The notes under the pieces were generated by a model, which did not search any database, was not told the origin of the DNA, and saw only the letters and a program-made list of their open reading frames with translations. This document shows positions 26,553 to 35,307 of a DNA stretch of 64,000 nt, one piece after another. The DNA comes from Brevibacterium album DSM 18261 (lineage in GTDB: Bacteria; Actinomycetota; Actinomycetes; Actinomycetales; Brevibacteriaceae): the NCBI RefSeq assembly GCF_000426445.1, contig NZ_AUFJ01000009.1, positions 248,001-312,000 on the forward strand, written 5' to 3'. The position numbers and the translations under genes are program-made. Every line of letters begins with the position of its first letter. Positions within the stretch are counted from its first letter, which is position 1.

Positions 26553-27362
26553 TCAGAATACGGTGTAACCGCCGTCGATGACGAACTGCTGCCCGTTGAC
26601 GAACGACGAGCCCGGCGAGGCGAGGTACACGGCGGCGGCCGCGAAGTCCTCGGGCGTGCCCCAGCGGCGGTAGGGGACCCGCGAGATCACCTTGCGCGTG
26701 AACACCTCGCTGCTCACGGAGCCCTGCGTCATCTCCGTCTCGATCCAGCCGGGCAGGATCGCGTTCGCGCGGATGCCCTCACGCCCGTACTCGACCGCGA
26801 TCGCGCGCATGAGCGCGAGGACCGCGCCCTTGGTCGCACCGTAGAGCGAGTTCCGGCCCGCGCCCTCGATGCCCGCGAGCGAGGCCAGCAGCACGAGCGA
26901 GCCGCCCTCCCCCTGGTCCAGGAACTGCCTGATCGCGGCCTGGCAGCCGGAGATCACGCCCTCCACGTTCACCGCCGAGACCTTCCGCCAGGCCTCGAGG
27001 TCGAGCTCGTGCAGGCGGCCGTACATGCCGGACACGCCCGCGTTCGCGATGAGCGAGTCCAGCCGGCCGAACCGCTCCAGCGTCTGCTCCATCGCACGGT
27101 TCACCTGTGCGGGGTCCGAGACGTCGCAGGCGAATGCCGCGACCCCGGGGGCCAGGCCGGCGGAGGCGTCGGAGCCCGCGGTCCCGCGCTCCTCGGCGAG
27201 CGCGCGCAGCTGGGCCGCGGCCTCGGCGTTGACCTCCTCATTACGTCCCCAGATCGCGATGTCCGCCCCGGCCTCCACGAGGCCCCTGGCCATGCCGAGG
27301 CCGATGCCCCGGTTGCCGCCCGTGACGACGACGGTGCGGCCGGTGAGATCGAGCGCCTGCAT
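26553..27362 (-). CDS. SDR family oxidoreductase
   Basis: A 269-residue classical short-chain dehydrogenase. It has the cofactor loop TGGNRGIG at residues 14-21, IANAG, the catalytic Ser-Tyr-Lys region ASLAG...LYGATKG, and the C-terminal VNGQQFVIDGGYTVF typical of 3-oxoacyl-ACP-reductase-like enzymes. An insert near residues 58-72 (Gly/Ser/Ala-rich) is longer than usual. It is 1 bp behind the quinone-reductase gene, so the two are surely co-transcribed in the acyl-CoA cluster. Confidence 0.9.
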   Translation of the reverse strand: MQALDLTGRTVVVTGGNRGIGLGMARGLVEAGADIAIWGRNEEVNAEAAAQLRALAEERGTAGSDASAGLAPGVAAFACDVSDPAQVNRAMEQTLERFGRLDSLIANAGVSGMYGRLHELDLEAWRKVSAVNVEGVISGCQAAIRQFLDQGEGGSLVLLASLAGIEGAGRNSLYGATKGAVLALMRAIAVEYGREGIRANAILPGWIETEMTQGSVSSEVFTRKVISRVPYRRWGTPEDFAAAAVYLASPGSSFVNGQQFVIDGGYTVF

Positions 27363-27363
27363 C

Positions 27364-28371
27364 TCAGCCCTCCCCGTTCTCGCCGGACTCCGCCCGCACC
27401 TCGAGCAGCACCTTGCCCCGGACGGCCCGCGTCTCGAGCTGCCGGATCGCCTCGGCGGCGGATTCGAGCGGATAGACGCCGTGGATCACCGGATCGAGCC
27501 GGCCCGCGGCGAGGTGGTCCCACATGGCCTCCCACTGGCGGCGGACGAGGTCGCGGTCCTTCGCGAAGGCCGCGCCCCAGCCCACGCCGGCCACGCCGAC
27601 GTTGTTGAGCAGCAGGCGGTTGACCTTGACCTCGGGGATCGCACCGGCCGTGAAGCCGAGGACGAGGACCGTGCCGAACGTGCTCAGGCAGCGGAGCGAA
27701 TCGGTGAAGCGGTCGCCGTCCTTCGGATTGCCCACGGGGTCCGCGACGAGGTCCACGCCGCCGGGGAACAGCTCCTTGACCGCGTCCTTGAAGCCGTCGC
27801 TGAGCACCGCGTGCGCAGCGCCCAGGGCGCGGACGGTCTCCGCCTTCTCCTCCGTGGAGACGACGCCGACCACGGTGGCGCCCATCGCCACCGCGATCTG
27901 CACGAGCGCGGTGCCGAGGCCGCCGGCCGCGCCGTGGACGAGCACCGTCTGGCCGGGCTCCAGACGGCCGCGCACACGCAGCGCGAAGTCCGCCGTCAGG
28001 AGGTTCATGGGCATGCCTGCCGCGGCCTTGAGCGAGACCGAGTCCGGCAGCTTCACGGTGGCGTTCGCGGGGGCGACCATCGCCTCGGCGTAGCCGCCCT
28101 TGTTCGAGATCGTGGCGACGCGGTCGCCGGGCGCGAAGCCCTCGACGCCCTCGCCCACCGCGGTGACCGTGCCGGAGGCCTCGGCGCCCAGCGTGAACGG
28201 CGGCTCGTGCTTGAGCTGGTAGAGCCCTCGCGTCTGCAGCAGCTCGGGGAATGTCACCCCGGAGTAGGCGACGTCGATGAGGATCTCACCGGGTCCGGGC
28301 GCGGGGGCTGCGACCTCGCGCAGTTCGATGGAATCGGGTCCGTCGAGGGTGACGACCTGTACAGCTTTCAT
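27364..28371 (-). CDS. NADPH:quinone oxidoreductase family (zinc-independent MDR) protein
   Basis: A 335-residue medium-chain reductase of the quinone oxidoreductase type. GroES-like N-terminus with YSGVTFPELLQTRGLYQ, then the Rossmann motif VLVHGAAGGLGTALVQIA. No structural-zinc cysteine cluster is present. Probably reduces an enone or enoyl-type substrate with NADPH; the genes around it suggest an acyl-CoA intermediate. The start at 28371 (MKAVQVV) follows AAAGGACG. The frame is open far upstream, but this is only shadow of the crotonase gene. Confidence 0.88.
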   Translation of the reverse strand: MKAVQVVTLDGPDSIELREVAAPAPGPGEILIDVAYSGVTFPELLQTRGLYQLKHEPPFTLGAEASGTVTAVGEGVEGFAPGDRVATISNKGGYAEAMVAPANATVKLPDSVSLKAAAGMPMNLLTADFALRVRGRLEPGQTVLVHGAAGGLGTALVQIAVAMGATVVGVVSTEEKAETVRALGAAHAVLSDGFKDAVKELFPGGVDLVADPVGNPKDGDRFTDSLRCLSTFGTVLVLGFTAGAIPEVKVNRLLLNNVGVAGVGWGAAFAKDRDLVRRQWEAMWDHLAAGRLDPVIHGVYPLESAAEAIRQLETRAVRGKVLLEVRAESGENGEG

Positions 28372-28474
28372 GGCGTCCTTTGCGTTGTCGATGGGTGTGC
28401 GTGCGTTCGGTGGCGGGAACGGGACAGCGGGTGCAGGGAGCACAGATGCGCGGAGGTGCCGTGCCGGTCCCCGC

Positions 28475-29251
28475 TCAGCGCCCGGTGAAGACCGCCGCGC
28501 GCTTCTCGCGGAAGGCCGCCCCGCCCTCCGCGAAGTCCTCGGAGACCAGCAGCAGGCCCTGTCCGACGGTCTCGCGGTCCAGCACCTCCTGCAGGGTGCC
28601 GAGCGTCTCCGCGTTGACGGCCCGGCGGGTGGCGGCGAGCGAGAGCGGGGGCCCTGCCGCGAAGGAGGCGGCGACCTCGGCCGCGCGCTCCTGCGGGGTC
28701 TGATCGGTGACGAGCTCGCTCGCGAGCCCCCACTCGTAGGCGCGCTCGCCGTAGACGCGCTCGGCGGTGAGCGCCATGCGCATGGCGCGGTGACGGCCCG
28801 CCGAGGCCGCGACGAGGGCGCTCGCACCGCCGTCGGGCATGAGGCCGATCTTCGTGAAGGCGAGCATGAGGAAGGACTTCTCGTCCATGATCACGTAGTC
28901 GCAGGCCAGGGCCAGCGAGCAGCCCACGCCGGCGGCCGCGCCGGAGACCGCGGCGACCGTCGGGACGGCGGAATCGCGCAGGATCACCATGATCTGGTTG
29001 ATCTCCGTGAGGATTCCTCCCGTCGCACCGGGATCGCGCTTGGCCTGGAGATCGGCGCCCGAGGAGAACGCACGGTCGCCGCCGGTGAGGACGATCGCGC
29101 GCGTGCCGTCGGTCTGCGCGGCGCGGAGGGCCTCGAGCAGCCCCACCGCCACCTCCTTGCTCAGCGCGTTGAGCGTCTCGGGGCGGTTGAAGCGGAGGGT
29201 CGTGATGCCCGAGTCGTCGGTGGTGACGACGAGGGGTGCCTGCTCTGTCAT
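28475..29251 (-). CDS. enoyl-CoA hydratase/isomerase (crotonase) family protein
   Basis: A 258-residue crotonase. It has the oxyanion-hole segments RAFSSGADLQAK and SGAAAGVGCSLALACDYVIM. Where hydratases carry the first catalytic Glu (QPEI), this protein has LAFTKIGLMPDGGAS, the FxKIGLxPDxG pattern of PaaG-like isomerases. It may isomerise or ring-shift an enoyl-CoA rather than hydrate it. The ATG at 29251 follows AAAGAGGA. It lies 50 bp after the CoA ligase at 29302. Confidence 0.88.
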   Translation of the reverse strand: MTEQAPLVVTTDDSGITTLRFNRPETLNALSKEVAVGLLEALRAAQTDGTRAIVLTGGDRAFSSGADLQAKRDPGATGGILTEINQIMVILRDSAVPTVAAVSGAAAGVGCSLALACDYVIMDEKSFLMLAFTKIGLMPDGGASALVAASAGRHRAMRMALTAERVYGERAYEWGLASELVTDQTPQERAAEVAASFAAGPPLSLAATRRAVNAETLGTLQEVLDRETVGQGLLLVSEDFAEGGAAFREKRAAVFTGR

Positions 29252-29301
29252 GGTCCTCTTTCTCTGTCTTCCTTCTGGGTGGGTGCTGCGCGGGCCGGGC
29301 C

Positions 29302-30843
29302 TCAGCCGCGGGCCAGCGAGGGATCGAGCTTCCTCTTGACCAGTTTGCCGGTGGGCGTGCGGGGCAGCGCATCGATCACGCGGATGCGCCGGGGAACCTT
29401 GAACTTCGAGAGGCGGCCGGTCAGCCATTCCCGCACCTCGGAGCCGAGGTCCCGCTCGGGGGACACGTGCTCCTCGGGCTCGATGTAGGCGACGGCGACC
29501 TCGCCGAGCTCCTCGTCCGGCTCCCCCACCACGGCGACGTCCCGGACGTCCGGGTGGAGGGCGAGCGCGTTCTCGATCTCCTGCGGGTAGATGTTGACGC
29601 CGCCGGTGATGATGAGGAAGCCCCTGCGCTCGGAGAGGTACAGGTAGCGGTCCTCGTCGATCCAGCCGAGGTCTCCCGTGGTCGCCCAGCGTTCGTGGAC
29701 GGGGTGGCGGGAGGCCGCGGTCTTCGCCTCGTCGCCGAAGTAGCGGAACATCGGCTTGTCGGGATCGACCTCGAAGTAGATGGTGCCCACCTCTCCCGCG
29801 GGCAGCTCCTCGCCGTCCGGTCCGCAGATGCGGATGGTGCCCAGATAGCCGTCGCGGCCCACGGAGCCGGGTTTGGCGAGCGCCTCCTCGGAGCTGATGA
29901 GCGTGACCCCGGGCCCCTCGGTGGAGGAGTAGTACTCGTAGACGACGGGCCCGAACCACTCGATCATCTGCCGCTTGACCTCGACGGGGCACGGCGCGGC
30001 TGCGTGGATGGCGGCCCGCAGCGAGGACACGTCATAGGACTCGCGCACCTCCCGATCCAGTTTGAGCATGCGGATGAACATGGTGGGCACCCACTGCGAG
30101 TGCGTGACCCGGTGCTTCTCGATGGCGGCGAGGGCGGCCTCGGCGTCGAAGCGGGGCATGATGACGGCGGTGCCGCCGCGGGCGTGGGTGGTCCGGACGA
30201 AGCGCAGGGGCGCGGCGTGGTAGAGCGGCGCCGGGGAGAGGTAGACGGTGTCGGGGCCGAACCCGTAGACGCCTGTGAAGAGCTGCACGATGGGGATGTT
30301 GGGGTCCTCGACGGACTGGTCCTTGAGCTCCGGGAGGATGCCCTTGGGCCTGCCCGTGGTGCCGGAGGAGTAGAGCATGTCGTCGCCGCAGGGCTCGTAG
30401 TCCGGGCGCTCGGCCGAGGCCGCGGCGAGCACCTCCTCGTAGGGGTCGAAACCGGGCAGGGGCGCGCCGATCCAGATCCGATGGGGCACATCGGCGCAGC
30501 GCTCGGCGAGCTCCGCGGCATCGTCCAGCTCACCGGACAGGAGCACGATCTCGGCCTGGCAGTCGTGGACGATGTAGGAGGCCTCCTCCGCCGTGAGATG
30601 GGAGTTCACGGCGGTGATGAGGGTGCCGGTGCGCAGTGCGGCCCACATCGCCTCGACGATCTCGAAGCGGTTCTCCGCGATGATCGCGAGGTGCTGGCCG
30701 GGCAGCACGCCCAGGGAGCGGAAGTGGTTGGCCAGCCGCAGGGAGCGCTCCTCGAGCTCGGCATAGGTGAGGACCGCGCCGGTGTCGGCGAGGATGAGGG
30801 CGGGCTTGTCCGGGTGCTGGGCCGCGTGGGCTCCTGGGTACAT
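29302..30843 (-). CDS. acyl-CoA synthetase (AMP-binding)
   Basis: A 513-residue CoA ligase. The P-loop MLYSSGTTGRPKGI is near residue 175, YEYYSSTEGPGVTLI is A5, TTGDLGWIDEDRYLYLSERRGFLIITGGVNIYPQEIE covers A7-A8 and PRTPTGKLVKRKL bears the catalytic Lys. The family (FadD/bile-acid-CoA-ligase-like) activates aliphatic or cyclic carboxylic acids. It is first in the minus-strand acyl-CoA operon and probably feeds the crotonase and dehydrogenases. The 222-bp divergent gap to the thioesterase contains AAGGACCTT and an AACGTT core that could be operators. Confidence 0.92.
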   Translation of the reverse strand: MYPGAHAAQHPDKPALILADTGAVLTYAELEERSLRLANHFRSLGVLPGQHLAIIAENRFEIVEAMWAALRTGTLITAVNSHLTAEEASYIVHDCQAEIVLLSGELDDAAELAERCADVPHRIWIGAPLPGFDPYEEVLAAASAERPDYEPCGDDMLYSSGTTGRPKGILPELKDQSVEDPNIPIVQLFTGVYGFGPDTVYLSPAPLYHAAPLRFVRTTHARGGTAVIMPRFDAEAALAAIEKHRVTHSQWVPTMFIRMLKLDREVRESYDVSSLRAAIHAAAPCPVEVKRQMIEWFGPVVYEYYSSTEGPGVTLISSEEALAKPGSVGRDGYLGTIRICGPDGEELPAGEVGTIYFEVDPDKPMFRYFGDEAKTAASRHPVHERWATTGDLGWIDEDRYLYLSERRGFLIITGGVNIYPQEIENALALHPDVRDVAVVGEPDEELGEVAVAYIEPEEHVSPERDLGSEVREWLTGRLSKFKVPRRIRVIDALPRTPTGKLVKRKLDPSLARG

Positions 30844-31065
30844 CGGATCACTTCCTCGTGACGGGGCGATGCGGACTCGCTCTGCGCGGGGCCTGCCCGC
30901 ACAGAGCTACACTGCGAGGGACGACAGCTCTGACTGAACGTTTGCTAAGGACCTTAACCGGAACGGCATCCGCAGACAAGAACGCCGGAGCGTCCCGCCT
31001 CATCCGCCGGCGCACGCCGGCCGACCGCCCACCGGCTCATGCCGACTGACAGCAGAGAGGACGCG

Positions 31066-31818
31066 ATGACCAGCGTCTCCCCCTTCGCCGAGCACAGCAC
31101 CCGCCTCACGCGCAGCCTCATCAATGCGCTCGTCTCCGAACGGGACGATGCCGCTCTCGCAGCGCGCATCAGGGAGATCGCCGCGGACCTCTCCGCCGCA
31201 GCAGAGGCCCCCGAGGCCGTCGAGGTGAGCGATCCTGCGCCGCCCCGGGCCCGCTTCTCGCGCGACATCACCCCGGCCTCCTCGGCCCGCAATCCGATCG
31301 CACCGCCCCTCGTGATCCGGCACAGGCGGCTCGATCCCGCGGGCGGCGAGGATGTGCCCGCGGGCGGGCCGGCCTCGTCCGCGCCCGAGGCAGGTGCGAG
31401 CGCGGCGGGTGGAGCGTCCGCTGCCGAGGGGGCGCCGGTGGCCGCAGCCGGAGTGGCCGCGGACGGCACCGGCACCCACGAGTCCTATGCGGACGTCGTG
31501 CTGCCGCTGCAGTACCAGGGGCCTCCCGGACGCGTGCACGGCGGGATCGTCGCGCTCATGCTCGACCAGATCCTCGGCGATGCCGCGCACTCCTCGGGGC
31601 TGCCGCCGGCGTTCACCCGCGAGCTCACGCTCACCTACGATGCCGGCACTCCCCTCGACGCCGAGGTGCGTGTGAGCGGCCGCCTCATCCGTGTGGAGGG
31701 CCGCAAGCGGTTCATGGAGGGGGAGATCACGGCGGACGGCACCGTCACGGCCCGGGCCCGAGGCCTGTGGATCGCACCGCGCGAGCTCGATCCCAGCGCT
31801 TTCAACGTCCGCGGCTGA
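31066..31818 (+). CDS. PaaI-family (hotdog) thioesterase
   Basis: A 250-residue protein with a C-terminal 4HBT hotdog domain (about 135-245): RVHGGIVALMLDQILGDAAH is the family HGG...D helix, followed by FTRELTLTYDAGTPLDAEVRVSGRL. The first 130 residues contain a helical segment and a long Ala/Gly/Pro-rich linker not seen in typical 140-residue members. It would hydrolyse an acyl-CoA, probably one from the divergent ligase operon. The start at 31066 follows AGAGAGGA. Confidence 0.87.
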   Translation: MTSVSPFAEHSTRLTRSLINALVSERDDAALAARIREIAADLSAAAEAPEAVEVSDPAPPRARFSRDITPASSARNPIAPPLVIRHRRLDPAGGEDVPAGGPASSAPEAGASAAGGASAAEGAPVAAAGVAADGTGTHESYADVVLPLQYQGPPGRVHGGIVALMLDQILGDAAHSSGLPPAFTRELTLTYDAGTPLDAEVRVSGRLIRVEGRKRFMEGEITADGTVTARARGLWIAPRELDPSAFNVRG

Positions 31819-31888
31819 GCACATCTCCCTCCGACTCTCCGGACTCCGCGGGGCAGCGAAAGCAGCTGCGTGCCGATCGGCGCTTCAG

Positions 31889-32071
31889 TGCGAGCTCGTC
31901 GACAGTGTCGTCGATGAGGTCTCCGGCCACCGGGGTCGCGCCGGAGGAGGCGACGGTGTCGGCCTGATCGGGGCTGCGGTGCATACCCGAGGCCGTGTCG
32001 CCGTGGGCGGTGAGCGCTGCAGCCAGGCGTGTGCCGACACGTCCGGCAGCGCCGATGAGAAGCACCTCCAC
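31889..32071 (-). pseudogene. truncated NAD(P)-binding (NmrA/SDR-like) protein
   Basis: From ATG 32071 the first 61 residues match the start of actinobacterial atypical SDRs (MEVLLIGAAGRVGTRLAAAL, GMHRSPDQADTV, ATPVAGDLIDDTVDELA). Similarity then ends abruptly and the frame runs 27 unrelated codons to a stop at 31802. Roughly the last two thirds of the gene are missing. Confidence 0.75.
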
Positions 32072-32210
32072 AGGGTCTTCCTTTCAACAGTGAGTGAGGC
32101 CGGCGAGCGCGGCTCATCGGTGCCGCCGCCGGTCAGGTGGGCGAGGCGGAGGCCGTCGATAGAACCGGTGATCGGGACGCGCGACATGCTGCAGGCTCCG
32201 GTCTGCTGGT

Positions 32211-32625
32211 TCACCAGGGCTGGTTGGCCGGGCAGATCGTCGCGGTGCGGATGTTCGTGCCCTCCTGGGCCGATTCCATGCGCAGCACCTCCATGAAGTC
32301 GCGCACGAACCACTTCGTGCCGCCGTAGACCGCGTTGAGGAAGGTCGCATCGAGACGCCCGCATGTGTCCTGGGCGAGCTGCACGATCGCATCGTCGCCT
32401 TCTTGCACTGTGACGTCGAGAACCTGTGCGACGGCCTGGCCGCCTGCGGCTTCGATATCGGAGACGATCCGGTCGAGCTTGTCCTGACGCCTGGCGCCGA
32501 GGACGACTTTCGCGCCCCGGCCGGCGAGCAGCTTCGCGGCTGCCTCGCCGATCCCGGAGGAGGCGCCGGTGATGACGACGACATGCGGGAGTTCCTGATC
32601 TCCCGGCGCGCGAACATCACCCCCC
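32211..32625 (-). pseudogene. SDR gene remnant with internal deletion and missing start
   Basis: One open frame reads HVVVITGASSGIGEAAAKLL, RRQDKLDRIVSDIEA, CGRLDATFLNA, then jumps directly to VYGGTKWFVRDFMEVLRMES and NIRTATICP before TGA at 32211. About 60 residues between the NAG-type motif and the YxxTK active-site Tyr/Lys are absent, in frame, and the C-terminus is cut. No start codon with a ribosome site is visible at the 5' end. Confidence 0.75.
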
Positions 32626-32632
32626 GAACAGG

Positions 32633-32998
32633 CCCGACTGCCCGCTGGCCTGCAGCCTCACCGCGGCGATGCTGCGCTTCCATGCCGGACGCGCCCCCCT
32701 CAACGCCGACCTCACCGCGCTCATCGGGGAGCTCTCCACCCGCAGCCCGCAGTTCCGGCAGGACTGGGCCGACCATGACGTCCACGAGCACCGCACCGGG
32801 CAGAAGACCTACCGCCACCCCGAGGTCGGCGACCTCCACGTCGCCTACGACGTGCTCGAGATGCCCGGCGAACCCGGCATCTCCATCACCACCTGCAGCG
32901 CCGGGCCCGACAGCCCCACCGAGGAGCGCTTCCGCCTCCTCGCAAGCTGGACCAACACCACCGTGCCGGCCTCTGACCACGTTCGTCAGACCGAATAG
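32633..32998 (+). pseudogene. 5'-truncated XRE/MmyB-type regulator
   Basis: The frame ending at 32998 carries the MmyB ligand-binding C-terminal half: LTAAMLRFHAGRAPLNADLTALIGELSTRSPQFRQDWADHDV, TYRHPEVGDLHVAYDVLEMPG and EERFRLLASW. The HTH half is missing; similarity stops where the opposite-strand SDR remnant begins. Intact members are usually divergent from an SDR gene they control, so one deletion may have damaged both. Confidence 0.75.
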
Positions 32999-33072
32999 GT
33001 CGCAAGGTCACCACCTGGAACCCGGCACGCCGCGGAGCAGCAGAAGCAGCGTCCTCCTCTGTCGCGGACCTT

Positions 33073-34248
33073 CTAGCGTTCACGAGGCTTCCCCGGTGAT
33101 CGTATCTGCGCAGCGAGAGCGACGAGGGTGATGCACGCTGCTGCCGTGATCGCGATGGGAAGCGACGCGATCGTTGTGATGCCTCCGATCGCGGGTGTGA
33201 GCGCGATGGTGGCGGCTCGCATGATCCAGTTGACCCAGGTCACTCCGGCATGCGCCTTGAGGCCCGGCAGCGCATCAGCGCCCGCGAACGCCAGCGGCAC
33301 GGTGATCGCGCAGCCGAGGCCCGCCAACGCGAAGCCTGTCAGGGTCAGTGGCACCCAAGACGTCCAGGCGGCCGTGATGAGTCCGCCGGCGATGAGGATG
33401 AGACTGGTGATGACGGCCGGCCTGTTTCCGACCCGGTCGATGAAGCGATCCCCGATCATCCGCCCGATGAACTGCGCCCCCAGGATCACGCTCAACCCGA
33501 TACCTGCCATCGACGGGGAAACGTCGCGCTCGGCGGCGAGGAACACGGCCGACCAGTTGTTGCCGACATCCTCAACGGAGACGCCGGCCAGAGCGACGAG
33601 CGCGAGCGGGATGAGCAGCCACGCGGCGCGACGACCGAGCGGCTCCGATGCAGGACCTTCTCCTGCGCTGGCCGCACGGTCGGGAAGAAACGAACGCGCA
33701 GCGCACGCCATCGTGACAGTGCAGAGCACGCCCCACACAGCCAGGTGGATCAGCAGCGGCACTTCGGCCGACGCCATGATGGTTCCCACGATGCCGCCGG
33801 CAGCGGCACCGATGCTCCATCCTGCGTGCATCGAGGACAGCAGCGAGCGCCGGTGGGCCTCCTGCACTCGGAGCCCTTGGGAGTTCTGCGCGACATCGAC
33901 TACGGCGTCTCCGTATCCGGCCAGCACCAGGCCGGCCGTGAAGATCCACGGATTGCCCAGCGCGACACCGGCGGCAGCGAGGAGGAACGCAGCGGCCATC
34001 CATGCGGTGCCGAGCGAGGTCACCCAGCGGCTGCCCCAGCGTCGCAGGAACGCTCCCGGCGTCTGGAAGGCTCCGGCTGCGCCGATCATGAATCCCGCGA
34101 CGAGGAGCCCGAAGACCCCGGCGTCCGCATCGAGCGCGTCCTTCACCTCGGCGTAGCGGGCGAGCAGTGTGGCCGGGAGCGTCCCGTTCGTGGCGAACGC
34201 GACCATCGTCGCCGCGCGCGCCCGCCGACCGGCCTGTGACTGTTGCAT
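33073..34248 (-). CDS. MFS transporter
   Basis: A 391-residue major facilitator with about 12 hydrophobic segments. Loop motifs include FLRRWGSRWVTSLGTAW between helices 2 and 3, and YGDAVVDVAQNSQGLRVQEAHRR, typical of the YbjJ/fucose-permease-like MFS branch. Substrate unknown; the divergent DeoR-type regulator suggests a sugar or sugar derivative. I chose ATG 34248 (MQQSQAGRR); an ATG at 34284 would overlap the divergent regulator's start. Confidence 0.87.
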   Translation of the reverse strand: MQQSQAGRRARAATMVAFATNGTLPATLLARYAEVKDALDADAGVFGLLVAGFMIGAAGAFQTPGAFLRRWGSRWVTSLGTAWMAAAFLLAAAGVALGNPWIFTAGLVLAGYGDAVVDVAQNSQGLRVQEAHRRSLLSSMHAGWSIGAAAGGIVGTIMASAEVPLLIHLAVWGVLCTVTMACAARSFLPDRAASAGEGPASEPLGRRAAWLLIPLALVALAGVSVEDVGNNWSAVFLAAERDVSPSMAGIGLSVILGAQFIGRMIGDRFIDRVGNRPAVITSLILIAGGLITAAWTSWVPLTLTGFALAGLGCAITVPLAFAGADALPGLKAHAGVTWVNWIMRAATIALTPAIGGITTIASLPIAITAAACITLVALAAQIRSPGKPRER

Positions 34249-34263
34249 GTCCAGCACTCTCGC

Positions 34264-34276
34264 GTTTGAATCGAAC
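34264..34276. promoter_or_regulatory. candidate DeoR operator
   Basis: GTTTGA-A-TCGAAC, an imperfect inverted repeat, lies in the 30-bp gap between the divergent starts at 34248 and 34279, the only space for a shared control site. Confidence 0.4.
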
Positions 34277-34278
34277 AC

Positions 34279-35037
34279 ATGCAACGTTCAGTTCGCCTCA
34301 AAACGATCATCAATGCCGTCAGGGTGCCGGGCGGCGCACGGGTGGGCGAGCTGGCACGCGTAACGGAGACCTCGACGATGACGATCCGGCGAGACCTCGC
34401 CGAACTCGAACGCCAAGGCATGCTCCGCCGCACACACGGAGGCGCAGTCAGCCTCCCCGCACGAGGCGCACGGCTGCCCTACAGCATGCGAGCCGACAGC
34501 GGCATCGAGCAGAAACAGACCATCGCCGCGAAAGCGGCGACGCTGATTCCCGATGGTGCGAGCGTGATCGTCGACACCGGCACGACCTGCGCCGCCGTCG
34601 CGCAAGCCCTCGCCGGGCGCGACATCACCGCTCTCGTGTTGTCGGTTCCGGCTGCATCAGCACTGGGCGCATGTCCTGGGGCTAGGATCATCACCCCGGG
34701 AGGCGAGCTCGACCTCGAGGAGCTTGCCTGGTCGGGGCATCGCGCGATCCGGGAGATACGCGAGTTCCGGGCCGACTGCGCCGTGGTCGGCGTCTGCGCC
34801 TGGGATGAGGAAGCCGGGCTGACCGCGACGTCGACGCACGACGCCGAGGTCAAGAAAGCGATCATCGACTCGGCCCAGCGCGTCCTCGCCGTCTCGACCG
34901 CGGACAAGATCGGCACCTCAGCCACGTTCACGGCGTGCCCGACCGATCGAGTCCACGCGCTCGTGACGCACAACCTCGGCGACGAAGCCAGAGCATGGAT
35001 GACCGCTGCCGGCGTCGACATCATCGACAATGCGTAA
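34279..35037 (+). CDS. DeoR/GlpR-family transcriptional regulator
   Basis: A 252-residue regulator. N-terminal HTH_DeoR (about 6-60: VGELARVTETSTMTIRRDLAELERQGMLRRTHGGAV) and C-terminal DeoRC sugar-phosphate sensor (about 75-230: ADSGIEQKQTIAAKAATLIPDGASVIVDTGTT, DAEVKKAIIDSAQRVLAVSTADKIG). It probably represses the divergent MFS gene and itself and responds to a phosphorylated sugar. With only 30 bp to the MFS start, both promoters must overlap. No ribosome site precedes the ATG. Confidence 0.92.
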   Translation: MQRSVRLKTIINAVRVPGGARVGELARVTETSTMTIRRDLAELERQGMLRRTHGGAVSLPARGARLPYSMRADSGIEQKQTIAAKAATLIPDGASVIVDTGTTCAAVAQALAGRDITALVLSVPAASALGACPGARIITPGGELDLEELAWSGHRAIREIREFRADCAVVGVCAWDEEAGLTATSTHDAEVKKAIIDSAQRVLAVSTADKIGTSATFTACPTDRVHALVTHNLGDEARAWMTAAGVDIIDNA

Positions 35038-35171
35038 GCACCAGCTTCGCCCGGTGAGGCCGTGGCGGAGCCGCTACTCGGAACCCGGCACTCCGCTGAG
35101 ACGTTTCCCACCTGCGGCGCTCTGCGGTGGGCTCCGCAACCCCTCTTGTGGTTGACTGTTGTGCTGCACAT

Positions 35172-35220
35172 GAGGCGAGCCCGGCGGCTGAAGGACACAC
35201 TCCGGCCCCCGGCTCGCCTC
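35172..35220 (+). promoter_or_regulatory. hairpin in the leader region of the BCCT gene
   Basis: GAGGCGAGCC (35172-35181) pairs with GGCTCGCCTC (35211-35220). It could be a terminator for the DeoR gene or part of the BCCT leader. A smaller GACGC/GCGTC stem follows. The rest of the 270-bp gap shows no clear promoter. Confidence 0.4.
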
Positions 35221-35307
35221 GACGCCTCTGAAGCGTCGTGCAGCGCAACCGCAGCGCCTCGGCCGTCCGGCCGAGCGCGCAGCGCACCTCAACGTTAGCG
35301 AGAACCG

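Noticed and set aside
35152-35180. Promoter for the BCCT gene from TTGACT at 35152
   Set aside because: A good -35, but no TANNNT box at 16-18 bp; not called.
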